Part shown: positions 27,553 through 34,944 of the stretch, one piece after another
How the letters are laid out: each line of letters opens with the position of its first letter
Numbering within the stretch: the stretch's first letter is position 1
NCBI GenBank assembly: GCA_017522785.1
Contig: JAFWYF010000003.1
Location: 1-45,696, forward strand
Length of the DNA stretch: 45,696 nucleotides
Origin: Bacteroidaceae bacterium
GTDB lineage: Bacteria > Bacteroidota > Bacteroidia > Bacteroidales > Bacteroidaceae
Reading direction: 5' to 3'
Position numbers and translations under genes: made by a program
Notes under the pieces: generated by a model
Seen by the model: only the letters and a program-made list of their open reading frames with translations
What the model was told of the DNA's origin: nothing
The model's database searches: none

Positions 27553-29781
27553 TCATGGTTTTAATGTTAATAACACATAGTCGCCTTTTCTGGCATGTTG
27601 CCCCGCTGATAAACTTTGCGATACAACTCTTCCATGGCCATTTATAGATACTTTTAATCCAACTTTCTTCATTAGATATAGAGCATCTTTTGCTCCCATA
27701 CCTATCACATTTGGAACAACGTCTTCTTTTATTTCACTATGCTTAAATATCAATCCATTCTCTTCGTTGTTCTCCAATGAGCCCCACGTAGGCTCATCCG
27801 GTGAATTGCTTACGTTGTCATCTTCCACGTTAATATCAATCTCATCGAATAGATAGTTTGCCGATGTTATATTTCCTTTTTTAATAGTTGGCATTGTTGC
27901 ATGTATTGTATCTTTTGCCTCTTTGAACGAAAGACGCAACTCTTTAGCCGACACCTTCTCTGCTATCTCCTTTAATACAGGCGCCGACACCGAACCGCCG
28001 CCACCCGATTTATTGCTAAGCACCTGCACTATACATGTGTATTCAGGTTTATTGGCAGGAAAGAATCCACAGAAACTATAAAGATTCAGCTTCCCACTTT
28101 TTTGATATCCACCTACGCCCGAAACATTTGCTGTTCCTGTTTTACCGGCTATTAGCAATTTGTCCGATTGTGCACTTTTTCCGGTTCTCTTTCTGGAATC
28201 GCCATTAACGACTGCTATAAGTGCTTTTTTTAATGTTTCTACAGTGTAGTCCGATAACATATCGCTACGCAATACTCGTGTTGGGAACTCCTCAACAACC
28301 TCACCATCTTTCATCACTGCCTTAACCAAACGTGGCGCCATTTGGTCTCCATTATTAGCTATAGTGTTGTAGAAAGTAAGCATGTTTATTGCTGTCATGG
28401 CAATTGAGTATCCGTAGGACATTGTCATAAGTGTAACGCTCTTTGCATGTACTTTGTCTATGTCTGTTATTGATGGGGTTACCTCGGATTCTATTAATTT
28501 ATAGTTCTCATCCATACCAAAACGTTTCAATGTCTTCACGAACTCTCCATGTGAATTGTCCGATGCATACTTCTCTGCAACCATCTGTATCATTCCAACG
28601 TTAGAGGAGTGCATTAAAACGTCATCAATATTATAGTATTTTTGTCCTTCTAATGGCTTAACAAGGTCTTCGCGAAATTTTTTAAAGAAAACATGTTTTC
28701 CACCATATGTTTCTACTGAATCGTTTGCTTTCAATCTGCCATCTTCCAATGCGGCTGCAAGTGCCACCGTTTTGAAGATAGATCCGGGCTCCATTCTGCG
28801 ACTCAGTGCATGGTTCTCTGTTATGTTATATTCACTCTGCTCAAAAGTTTCAACATAGTTGTCTTCTCCCATTCTTGTGAGGTTCACAATGGCTTTTATA
28901 TCACCGGTCTTTGTCTCCATCAGAATACACCATCCGGCCAATCCTCCATGCTCTTTAATTTTTTTGTTCAGTGCCTGCTCACATATATCCTGAATGTCGG
29001 TGTTTATTGTAGTTTGAATATCTTTCCCATGAACCGGAGCAAGGTCTATTGTAACTCTCGATTTCAGACGATGTCCCCAACCCGGTTTTCCACTAAGAAT
29101 ATAATCGTACTTCTTCTCTAAACCATACGTTGTCCAAACCTTGTTGCTACTAGTTGTTGTCTCACTCTCTTTTGCATTGCCAAGTGTACTTACAGCCAGT
29201 GAACCAAAAAGTTTCTTCCTCTCTTTCTTCTCTTCAACTTTAAGTCCCGAATAGGCTACCGGACGCGATAGAATGGGTAACTCTTTTATCTGTTTATATT
29301 GTGTATATGATAGGTCTATAACTTGTGGGAACAGGCTATATTCTCTTCTTTTCGGCAAACGTTTTCTTTGTAGTTCCATGCCTTTGTTAAGGTGGCTTTC
29401 ATACTCTTTAGCACTCCAACGTGGAACAACACGCGACAACTCTTTACATAATGCTTTAAGGTTATTGCGCCAAACGGTATCTTTTTTTGCCAACACCTTC
29501 TCCTGCATCTTTTTGTTTTTGTCGGTGTAGTCGAAGTCTATGAATAAATTGTATTTTACATGGTTGCACACCAAAAGTTCGCCATTATCGCTTAGTATAT
29601 TACCTCTTGTGGCCGGCAGTGGAATGTTTGTTTTTACCTGAAAGCTTGCAACTTCCTCCCAAAAGTTCTTTTGTAACATAAGGAAAGCCGCCTTTCCGGC
29701 AATGAGCACCCCCCATGCTACAAATACAAAAAGTACAAGTAGGTGAAAACGAAATATTATGTCATTCCTAAAATTGAACAT
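27553..29781 (-). CDS. ftsI: Division-specific class B penicillin-binding protein with PASTA domain
   Basis: This septal transpeptidase cross-links new peptidoglycan with FtsW. The 742-aa protein has a short cytoplasmic start, one membrane segment (about 11-36), a PBP dimerisation domain (LPATRGNILSDNGELL), and a transpeptidase domain with S334-I-F-K, SSN (392-394) and KTG (547-549). Residues 688-742 form a PASTA domain (VVPNVIGMGAKDAL...). A PASTA tail on the division PBP is known in Bacteroidetes and Gram-positives but absent in E. coli FtsI. Confidence 0.95.
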   Translation of the reverse strand: MFNFRNDIIFRFHLLVLFVFVAWGVLIAGKAAFLMLQKNFWEEVASFQVKTNIPLPATRGNILSDNGELLVCNHVKYNLFIDFDYTDKNKKMQEKVLAKKDTVWRNNLKALCKELSRVVPRWSAKEYESHLNKGMELQRKRLPKRREYSLFPQVIDLSYTQYKQIKELPILSRPVAYSGLKVEEKKERKKLFGSLAVSTLGNAKESETTTSSNKVWTTYGLEKKYDYILSGKPGWGHRLKSRVTIDLAPVHGKDIQTTINTDIQDICEQALNKKIKEHGGLAGWCILMETKTGDIKAIVNLTRMGEDNYVETFEQSEYNITENHALSRRMEPGSIFKTVALAAALEDGRLKANDSVETYGGKHVFFKKFREDLVKPLEGQKYYNIDDVLMHSSNVGMIQMVAEKYASDNSHGEFVKTLKRFGMDENYKLIESEVTPSITDIDKVHAKSVTLMTMSYGYSIAMTAINMLTFYNTIANNGDQMAPRLVKAVMKDGEVVEEFPTRVLRSDMLSDYTVETLKKALIAVVNGDSRKRTGKSAQSDKLLIAGKTGTANVSGVGGYQKSGKLNLYSFCGFFPANKPEYTCIVQVLSNKSGGGGSVSAPVLKEIAEKVSAKELRLSFKEAKDTIHATMPTIKKGNITSANYLFDEIDINVEDDNVSNSPDEPTWGSLENNEENGLIFKHSEIKEDVVPNVIGMGAKDALYLMKKVGLKVSINGHGRVVSQSLSAGQHARKGDYVLLTLKP

Positions 29782-29796
29782 TGTAATGAATTGTTA

Positions 29797-30138
29797 TTAT
29801 TCAATTAAAAATGGTGGGTGTGTTGCTGCTTTCAAGGAACTCTCGTTCTTGTTTATATACTCTTCTATGCGTGATTGTCTGCTTTTTTCCGAGAATTCAC
29901 TTTGCAATGTAAGTACATCAAATCTCAAATCTTCTCTGACGCGCTTCAATGCATCAATTTCTGTCAGTTCTTGTTGAAAAGCATATCTGTTGCTGACATA
30001 TATAAAAGTATATATGACTATTAGGGCAAACAACCAACCATTATCGGTGAAGGCTTTGCTACGCAGGAATTTGCCACCTATTATGTAGCTTAGTATGCCC
30101 TGTTTCTTCTTGCTTTTCTTGTTTACATTATCCTCCAT
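29797..30138 (-). CDS. FtsL-like division protein
   Basis: This small bitopic protein of 113 aa sits between rsmH and the PBP gene, the normal place of ftsL. A Lys-rich cytoplasmic start (KKSKKKQG) precedes one membrane segment (about 34-50, NGWLFALIVIYTFIYVSN). A heptad-like region follows (ELTEIDALKRVREDLRFDVLTLQSEFS, written here in part). This is the FtsL layout of Lys-rich tail, TM and short coiled coil that pairs with FtsB. The primary sequence is too divergent to prove homology by eye. The Bacteroidetes family is usually annotated as FtsL-like. Confidence 0.75.
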   Translation of the reverse strand: MEDNVNKKSKKKQGILSYIIGGKFLRSKAFTDNGWLFALIVIYTFIYVSNRYAFQQELTEIDALKRVREDLRFDVLTLQSEFSEKSRQSRIEEYINKNESSLKAATHPPFLIE

Positions 30139-30206
30139 TGTTCTCTTGTTTTGGAATGTTCAATGGGTTTTACGACAAAGATGTGTTTTTCTATTCAAAT
30201 TAAAAC

Positions 30207-31118
30207 TCACGATTGTTTCTTAATCGCAATACGTAGTTTTGCGCTACGTGAACGTGGATTTCTTATCATCTCCTCTTCGGTGGGAACAATCACTTTTTGT
30301 GCCTCAAAAGGCGATTCTATACGTCCAAAAAAGTCTTTTTCTATTACTCCTTCGACATTTCCGCTCTTTATAAAATTCTTTACTATGCGGTCCTCAATGG
30401 AGTGATACGTTATAACCACAAGTCTTCCACCCGGTTTTAATACATCCTTGGCATGTCTTAGCATCTCTTCGAGGCTTTCTACCTCTTTGTTAATTTCAAT
30501 ACGCAACGCCTGAAATATTTTTGCCATCTCCTTTTTTTCGCGCTGTGGTGGGCAAAACGGACGTGCTGTTTCCAATAGGTCGTTTATGCGTTTATATGGT
30601 CGTTCGGCTCTGTTTCTTATAATAGCCGAAGCCAATTTGCGACTACAGTTAAGTTCTCCGTATAGTTTAAATATTTTTGCAAGTTTCTCTTCGCTTGCAT
30701 TGTTCAACAAGTCGGCTGCAGTCTCACCTCCTCGTTTGTTCATTCGCATGTCCAAGTCGGCATCGAAACGAAACGAGAAACCGCGTGTTTCGTCGTCAAA
30801 GTGGTGTCCCGAAACTCCTAGGTCGGCAAGCAAAGCATCTACCCCATCAACTTCGTAGTATCGCATGAAGTTGTATAAAAAGCGGAAATTACCTCGCACA
30901 AATGTAAAACGCGAATCGTCTGGAGCGTTTTTCTCGGCATCTTCGTCTTGGTCGAAACTGTATAGATGACCTTTTTTGCCTAGGCGACTAAGTATCTCAC
31001 GTGAGTGTCCTCCTCCGCCGAATGTAACATCTACGCAAATGTCGTTTTTCCCAATTTGCATGCCGTCAACACTCTCATTAAGCATGACCGGGGTGTGGTA
31101 TACCTGCTCTTCACTCAT
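30207..31118 (-). CDS. rsmH: 16S rRNA (cytosine-1402-N4)-methyltransferase
   Basis: RsmH (MraW) methylates N4 of C1402 in the ribosomal P-site region of 16S rRNA. The 303-aa protein has HTPVMLNESVDGM, the SAM loop VDVTFGGGGHS, ADLGVSGHHFDD and RGFSFRFDADLDMRM, and near the end ITYHSIEDRIVKNF. Its ATG overlaps the end of mraZ by 8 nt, and an AGGAGG sequence on the minus strand (31129-31124) lies five bases upstream. That is unusual for Bacteroidetes, but it is also part of the mraZ coding sequence. Confidence 0.97.
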   Translation of the reverse strand: MSEEQVYHTPVMLNESVDGMQIGKNDICVDVTFGGGGHSREILSRLGKKGHLYSFDQDEDAEKNAPDDSRFTFVRGNFRFLYNFMRYYEVDGVDALLADLGVSGHHFDDETRGFSFRFDADLDMRMNKRGGETAADLLNNASEEKLAKIFKLYGELNCSRKLASAIIRNRAERPYKRINDLLETARPFCPPQREKKEMAKIFQALRIEINKEVESLEEMLRHAKDVLKPGGRLVVITYHSIEDRIVKNFIKSGNVEGVIEKDFFGRIESPFEAQKVIVPTEEEMIRNPRSRSAKLRIAIKKQS

Positions 31119-31575
31119 TTTCGCCTCCTTCCTTGTTTGTCATTATTTTCTCTAACTCACAACAAAAATCTTCGGGATTCATGAATGGCTTCTCGGCTCT
31201 GTTTTTTGCCCAAATCTCAATAGTGTCGTACATGCCTATAAAACGAACCTCTTGTTCAATACCGGCCATGTTCATGTATCTTTTATGAAGCAAGATACGT
31301 CCATTTGAATCTATGCTTAATTCCTCTACATCGGCCACAAATTGACGGAAAATCATTTGGTGTTTGGCATTCCATCTGTCTAACCTACTGCGTAGTAAGT
31401 TTAATTGCTCATTCCAACTATCCTCGGGATATAGCACTAAGCAGTCTTGAAAAACATCCTTTCGTAACATAATCTTTTCACATCCTGCGGCTTGCAGTAT
31501 GCGACGAAAACATACAGGAAGAAAAACTCTTCCTTTGCAGTCAGCTTTTGCCTCTATGTTACCTATGAAACGCAT
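31111..31575 (-). CDS. mraZ: Transcriptional regulator MraZ
   Basis: MraZ is the dcw cluster regulator, made of two AbrB/SpoVT-like half domains that assemble in a ring. The 154-aa protein has FIGNIEAKADCKGRVFLPV for the first half and LSIDSNGRILLHKRYM for the second (the second being the usual DxxGRixLp element). It is the first gene of the operon. A tandem repeat with two TGGGG boxes lies 40 bp upstream and is the likely site of autoregulation. Confidence 0.94.
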   Translation of the reverse strand: MRFIGNIEAKADCKGRVFLPVCFRRILQAAGCEKIMLRKDVFQDCLVLYPEDSWNEQLNLLRSRLDRWNAKHQMIFRQFVADVEELSIDSNGRILLHKRYMNMAGIEQEVRFIGMYDTIEIWAKNRAEKPFMNPEDFCCELEKIMTNKEGGENE

Positions 31576-31614
31576 ATTTTTAGTCTAAACTACTATATTC
31601 GCTTCAAAATTACA

Positions 31615-31636
31615 CAATTCCCCACAATTCCCCACC
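31615..31636 (-). promoter_or_regulatory. Candidate MraZ operator (tandem TGGGG repeat)
   Basis: On the minus strand two identical 10-mers TGGGGAATTG follow each other (31634-31625 and 31624-31615). MraZ is known to bind direct repeats of TGGGN spaced by about 10 bp upstream of mraZ. Next to it lies TAATTTTG (31612-31605), a match to the -7 consensus, so bound MraZ would cover the promoter. Confidence 0.7.
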
Positions 31637-31768
31637 ATATTTTCAAATATTTTTAAAACTAAGTTTTCAACAGCTTGTTGATTCTCTATTTTATTGAAAA
31701 TAAATTTGTTGTTGTAGGGTGTTGTGGGTGGGTTGTAGTGGTAAAATAAACGAAAAAATAATCGCAGA

Positions 31769-31822
31769 AAAATAGTTGATGGTATACGAAAGGAATATAA
31801 ATTCCTACATGTACCATCAACT
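31769..31822 (-). terminator. Terminator of nhaA
   Basis: The outer stem AGTTGATGGTA (31822-31812 on the minus strand) pairs with TACCATCAACT (31784-31774). An inner stem AGGAAT/ATTCCT is at 31806-31801 and 31796-31791. On the minus strand the stem is followed by ATTTTTC, a short U-run. Confidence 0.75.
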
Positions 31823-31868
31823 ATATAAAAGTTCTACGACTAATTGTCTGTAAATATTAACCTATGTT

Positions 31869-33206
31869 CTATCTTCTTTTCGGTAAAAAATTATTGAGCA
31901 TTATACAACCTATAACGGCCGACACAAATGAACCGCATAAGATACCAAGTTTTCCTTGATTAAGCATCTCTATGCCATGTACAGGTATTGTTGAGTAAGA
32001 TAAATCGGCAATAAAAATTGATACAGTTAAACCAATACCGCATAACATGCAAACACCCGAAAATGCTTTCCATGTTGCACCTTGAGGTAATGCTACTAAA
32101 TGCATCTTAACTGCAAGCCACGAGAATGAGAATACTCCGGTGAATTTACCAATTACGAGTCCAGCCATAACCGATAGGCTGACACCAGAGAAAAGTGTGC
32201 CTACACTCATAGAAGAGAGGTCTATACCAACGTTGGCAAAAGCAAAAAGCGGTATAATTACATATCCAATAATGTTACGAAGATTGTCTTCCAAATCCTG
32301 TAACGGGCTAATAAGTTTATCTGCCGCCGATTCTATGCTTTTTAGTTTATGAATATCCTCGTTAGATAGTATAACAGCACTCTTTTTATTGGTAACCTCT
32401 ATTACGGGAAAATTGTTAATGTGTTTTTTTATGCGTTTCATGTAGTGTTCTGTACCTTTTCGCAACGTTGCAGGTACGCAAAAAGCTGTAATTACTCCGG
32501 CAATTGTTGCATGTATTCCCGAATTGAGCATGGTGTACCACAGTAACATACCAATGGCAAGATAGAACATCTTATGGTGCATGTTCAAACGGTTTGCAAT
32601 AATCATGATGACTATGCATAACAGCGATAGCAAAAGGTATATACTATGCAATTCCGATGTATAGAATATGGCTATGACAATTATTCCGCCCAAGTCGTCG
32701 GCAACAGCCAGTGCGGCAAGAAACACTTTTAATCCAATAGGAACTCTTGTACTAAATATGGATAATACGCCTAGCGAGAAAGCAATATCTGTTGCCATGG
32801 GAATTGCCAAACCGCATTGCATATCGGGATTCTCAGGGCATAGTAACCAAAAAACGATAACCGGCACTAACATTCCACCGCATGCGCCAATTATAGGCAA
32901 CATCGCTTTCTTTGGAGATGAGAGCTCGCCAACCAAGAACTCGCGCTTAATTTCCAATCCCACTGACAAGAAGAATAGAGCCATCAAAAAATCATTAATA
33001 ACTTCGTGTAGAGTCATGTTGTGGCCATTGTGGCTGAACAGATTAAACTCGCCAATAGAGAAATTAACACTACTTTCCCATATTCCGAAATACCACTCTT
33101 TAAGTTGGCTGTTTGCGCAGATAAGAGCCAAAATTGTACATAGAATAAGAAATACGCTCGATGAAACATATTTCTTAAGCATGCTTTTGAAACTGTAATT
33201 TAGCAT
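31869..33206 (-). CDS. nhaA: Na+/H+ antiporter NhaA
   Basis: NhaA exchanges cytoplasmic Na+ (or Li+) for external protons and serves pH and salt homeostasis. The 445-aa membrane protein has FFLSVGLEIKREFLVGELS, ATDIAFSLGVL and the ion-binding Asp pair in VADDLGGI. Segments GIHATIAGV and FANVGID are typical. A soluble loop of about 50 residues (about 255-310) sits before the later helices, longer than in E. coli. A -7 box TACCTTTG lies on the minus strand at 33344-33337, about 130 nt upstream of the ATG. Confidence 0.95.
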   Translation of the reverse strand: MLNYSFKSMLKKYVSSSVFLILCTILALICANSQLKEWYFGIWESSVNFSIGEFNLFSHNGHNMTLHEVINDFLMALFFLSVGLEIKREFLVGELSSPKKAMLPIIGACGGMLVPVIVFWLLCPENPDMQCGLAIPMATDIAFSLGVLSIFSTRVPIGLKVFLAALAVADDLGGIIVIAIFYTSELHSIYLLLSLLCIVIMIIANRLNMHHKMFYLAIGMLLWYTMLNSGIHATIAGVITAFCVPATLRKGTEHYMKRIKKHINNFPVIEVTNKKSAVILSNEDIHKLKSIESAADKLISPLQDLEDNLRNIIGYVIIPLFAFANVGIDLSSMSVGTLFSGVSLSVMAGLVIGKFTGVFSFSWLAVKMHLVALPQGATWKAFSGVCMLCGIGLTVSIFIADLSYSTIPVHGIEMLNQGKLGILCGSFVSAVIGCIMLNNFLPKRR

Positions 33207-33336
33207 GTCGTTTTATTTTTTATTTTGCTGTCTGTGTTGTTTAGATTTCCAAAGCCTATTGTAGAAATTATTCCTTTAACCTAAATAACGTGGTATATGT
33301 TAAAACAATTTTTAATGGTTTTTGGAAATTTTTTGC

Positions 33337-33344
33337 AAAGGTAC
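33337..33344 (-). promoter_or_regulatory. -7 element of the nhaA promoter
   Basis: TACCTTTG on the minus strand matches the consensus exactly. A clean TTTG at the expected 19-21 nt upstream is not present, so only the -7 box is called. Confidence 0.55.
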
Positions 33345-33415
33345 CTCGTTTTTTTCTATAAAAGTATCGGTTATTTATCGTTAATTTCGATTGATGTAAT
33401 CGTGTAAAACGATAG

Positions 33416-33454
33416 TAAAAAATAAGCTCCGTAGTTTCAAAACTCGGAGCTTAT
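33416..33454 (-). terminator. Terminator of the peptidase gene
   Basis: The stem ATAAGCTCCG (33454-33445, minus strand) pairs with CGGAGCTTAT (33431-33422). Within the loop AGTTT/AAACT can pair too. A run of U follows on the minus strand (+ strand A-run 33416-33421). Confidence 0.88.
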
Positions 33455-33473
33455 ATAATTTGCTATATCTGAA

Positions 33474-34880
33474 TTATTCTTCGGGAGTGAACATAGGGTC
33501 CCATGCCGGTAGCTTGGTAGGCTTCTCTTTAAGAACATCCAGAACTTTTGCTGGAACATACTTCTTGTCTACCACAAGACGGAACATATATTCATTGAAC
33601 CATTCATCGGTCATAATAATTGTTCCTTTAAATCCGGAACTCGCTCCCCAACTATTTTCAACCTGCCATTTAACAGGTTTTCCATCTTTGTCAAGGTCTA
33701 CAGCCTTCAATGTCATAGCATGTGAAGAACCACTGTCAAATGTCATAATTCTTTCGCGTTTGTTCATTCCGAATGTTGTGCCAAACAGGTTCTCATAGTC
33801 ATAGTTGGCAATGTCAAGAAGACCACGTTTTGAATCGAGATATTTACCAACATCGCAAGAGAAGTACATCATTACGCTATCTTTTATAGAGGCTATAGCC
33901 ATTTGCTTTATCTCCTCTAATGGCAAATTCACATAAAGCCAATTGTGTCCATCGTAGACATGGCGGTCAAACTCTATCTCGTACGATTTCCAGTAGGGGC
34001 GGGTTGGGTCGTTCATCAGCATCACATAATTGTTTTGCAAATCCCAACCAATATATTTTTCATAGAAGCTCTTAGGAGTATATTTTTGTGGTTCTTCACG
34101 TAACTTGCCATTTGCATCGGTCGGAGCCCATGTAAACTCTGTTGGAGGTACTCCATAAACCTTCACAAGCATCTTGTATACAGTTTTTAGTTGCTCCTTC
34201 TTCATGTCTTGCAACTCTTTTTCTTTTGCTCCATCCTCCGAGGCTTGGCGTAGACGAAGTCCAAATTCACGTAGTTTACGCTGTAAAAGACTATTGAATG
34301 ATGCTGTTTTGTTGCTCGTGTGTGTTTCGGGCATAACACCTTTGGGCACAATGCCATATTTTGAAACAAGGTCTGACACACCTGTGAATGTTCCTCCATC
34401 ACTAAGAGGGTTTTTGAACAGCCACTCTACTGTACGGTCGTCGAAGGTTCTTTTTCGAGTGTCAATGATACCTTGCAGAAACAAATTAGATTTTTCTAAT
34501 TGGTCCCAGAAAAAACTGTATACCTGTGAAAACTCAAAAGCACCCAATTTCTGTTCTGCTATCATTTTCGCACGCATAACGTTCATGCCTGTAAACAGCC
34601 AACAGCGTCCCGACGACTCTTGGTCGGTGATACCTTTAGAATCTACACTATTGCTAAAATAGGTATTCATCTCCTTTTTATTGTCGTTACTAAGTGCCAA
34701 AGTGTTTACCGGGTTCGACAACATAACATTTTGTAATGCTTTGTCGGCTCCTTGTGGAACATAACTCTCTTTTAACTCTTGCAAAAGCTTTGCATCGATA
34801 CCGCCATTTTGTGCTGTGATATTGCCGGCGAACAACATTGTTGCTACAATGCATCCTGTAATTCTAAATACTCTTTTCAT
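33474..34880 (-). CDS. Secreted C1-family cysteine peptidase (PepC/bleomycin hydrolase type)
   Basis: This 468-aa papain-fold aminopeptidase-like protein has a signal peptide (MKRVFRITGCIVATMLFAGNITAQ); related PepC enzymes are cytosolic. The active site is complete: Gln and Cys in QESSGRCW (C93), His in GSSHAMTL and Asn in ENSWGASSGFKG. The start after the signal (about 25-75) is the usual PepC arm. It is expected in the periplasm or as an exported peptidase that trims peptides. It lies downstream of mfd but has its own promoter overlapping the mfd end, and a strong terminator follows. Confidence 0.9.
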   Translation of the reverse strand: MKRVFRITGCIVATMLFAGNITAQNGGIDAKLLQELKESYVPQGADKALQNVMLSNPVNTLALSNDNKKEMNTYFSNSVDSKGITDQESSGRCWLFTGMNVMRAKMIAEQKLGAFEFSQVYSFFWDQLEKSNLFLQGIIDTRKRTFDDRTVEWLFKNPLSDGGTFTGVSDLVSKYGIVPKGVMPETHTSNKTASFNSLLQRKLREFGLRLRQASEDGAKEKELQDMKKEQLKTVYKMLVKVYGVPPTEFTWAPTDANGKLREEPQKYTPKSFYEKYIGWDLQNNYVMLMNDPTRPYWKSYEIEFDRHVYDGHNWLYVNLPLEEIKQMAIASIKDSVMMYFSCDVGKYLDSKRGLLDIANYDYENLFGTTFGMNKRERIMTFDSGSSHAMTLKAVDLDKDGKPVKWQVENSWGASSGFKGTIIMTDEWFNEYMFRLVVDKKYVPAKVLDVLKEKPTKLPAWDPMFTPEE

Positions 34881-34913
34881 ATATTTCTATTGTTTTGTCT
34901 GTTCTATTTTTTG

Positions 34914-34944
34914 CGAATATATCTCATTTTACTCAAATAGCAAA
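34914..34944 (-). promoter_or_regulatory. Promoter of the peptidase gene
   Basis: On the minus strand TTTG (34944-34941), 19 nt, then TATATTCG (34921-34914). The -33 box lies inside the last mfd codons. The exact spacing shows that TTCG can replace TTTG in the -7 box in this organism. Confidence 0.65.

Larger units (their letters stand above)
31576..31868. other. Gap between mraZ and nhaA
   Basis: This holds the mraZ promoter and operator. Further up is a G-rich stretch on the + strand (31716-31740, three GGG runs including GTGGGTGGG). The nhaA terminator is at the nhaA end. No gene is visible. Confidence 0.6.

Noticed and set aside
31124-31129. AGGAGG before rsmH as a true Shine-Dalgarno
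   Set aside because: The bases also encode residues of MraZ, and Bacteroidetes rarely use such sites. Coupling through the 8-nt overlap explains translation well enough.
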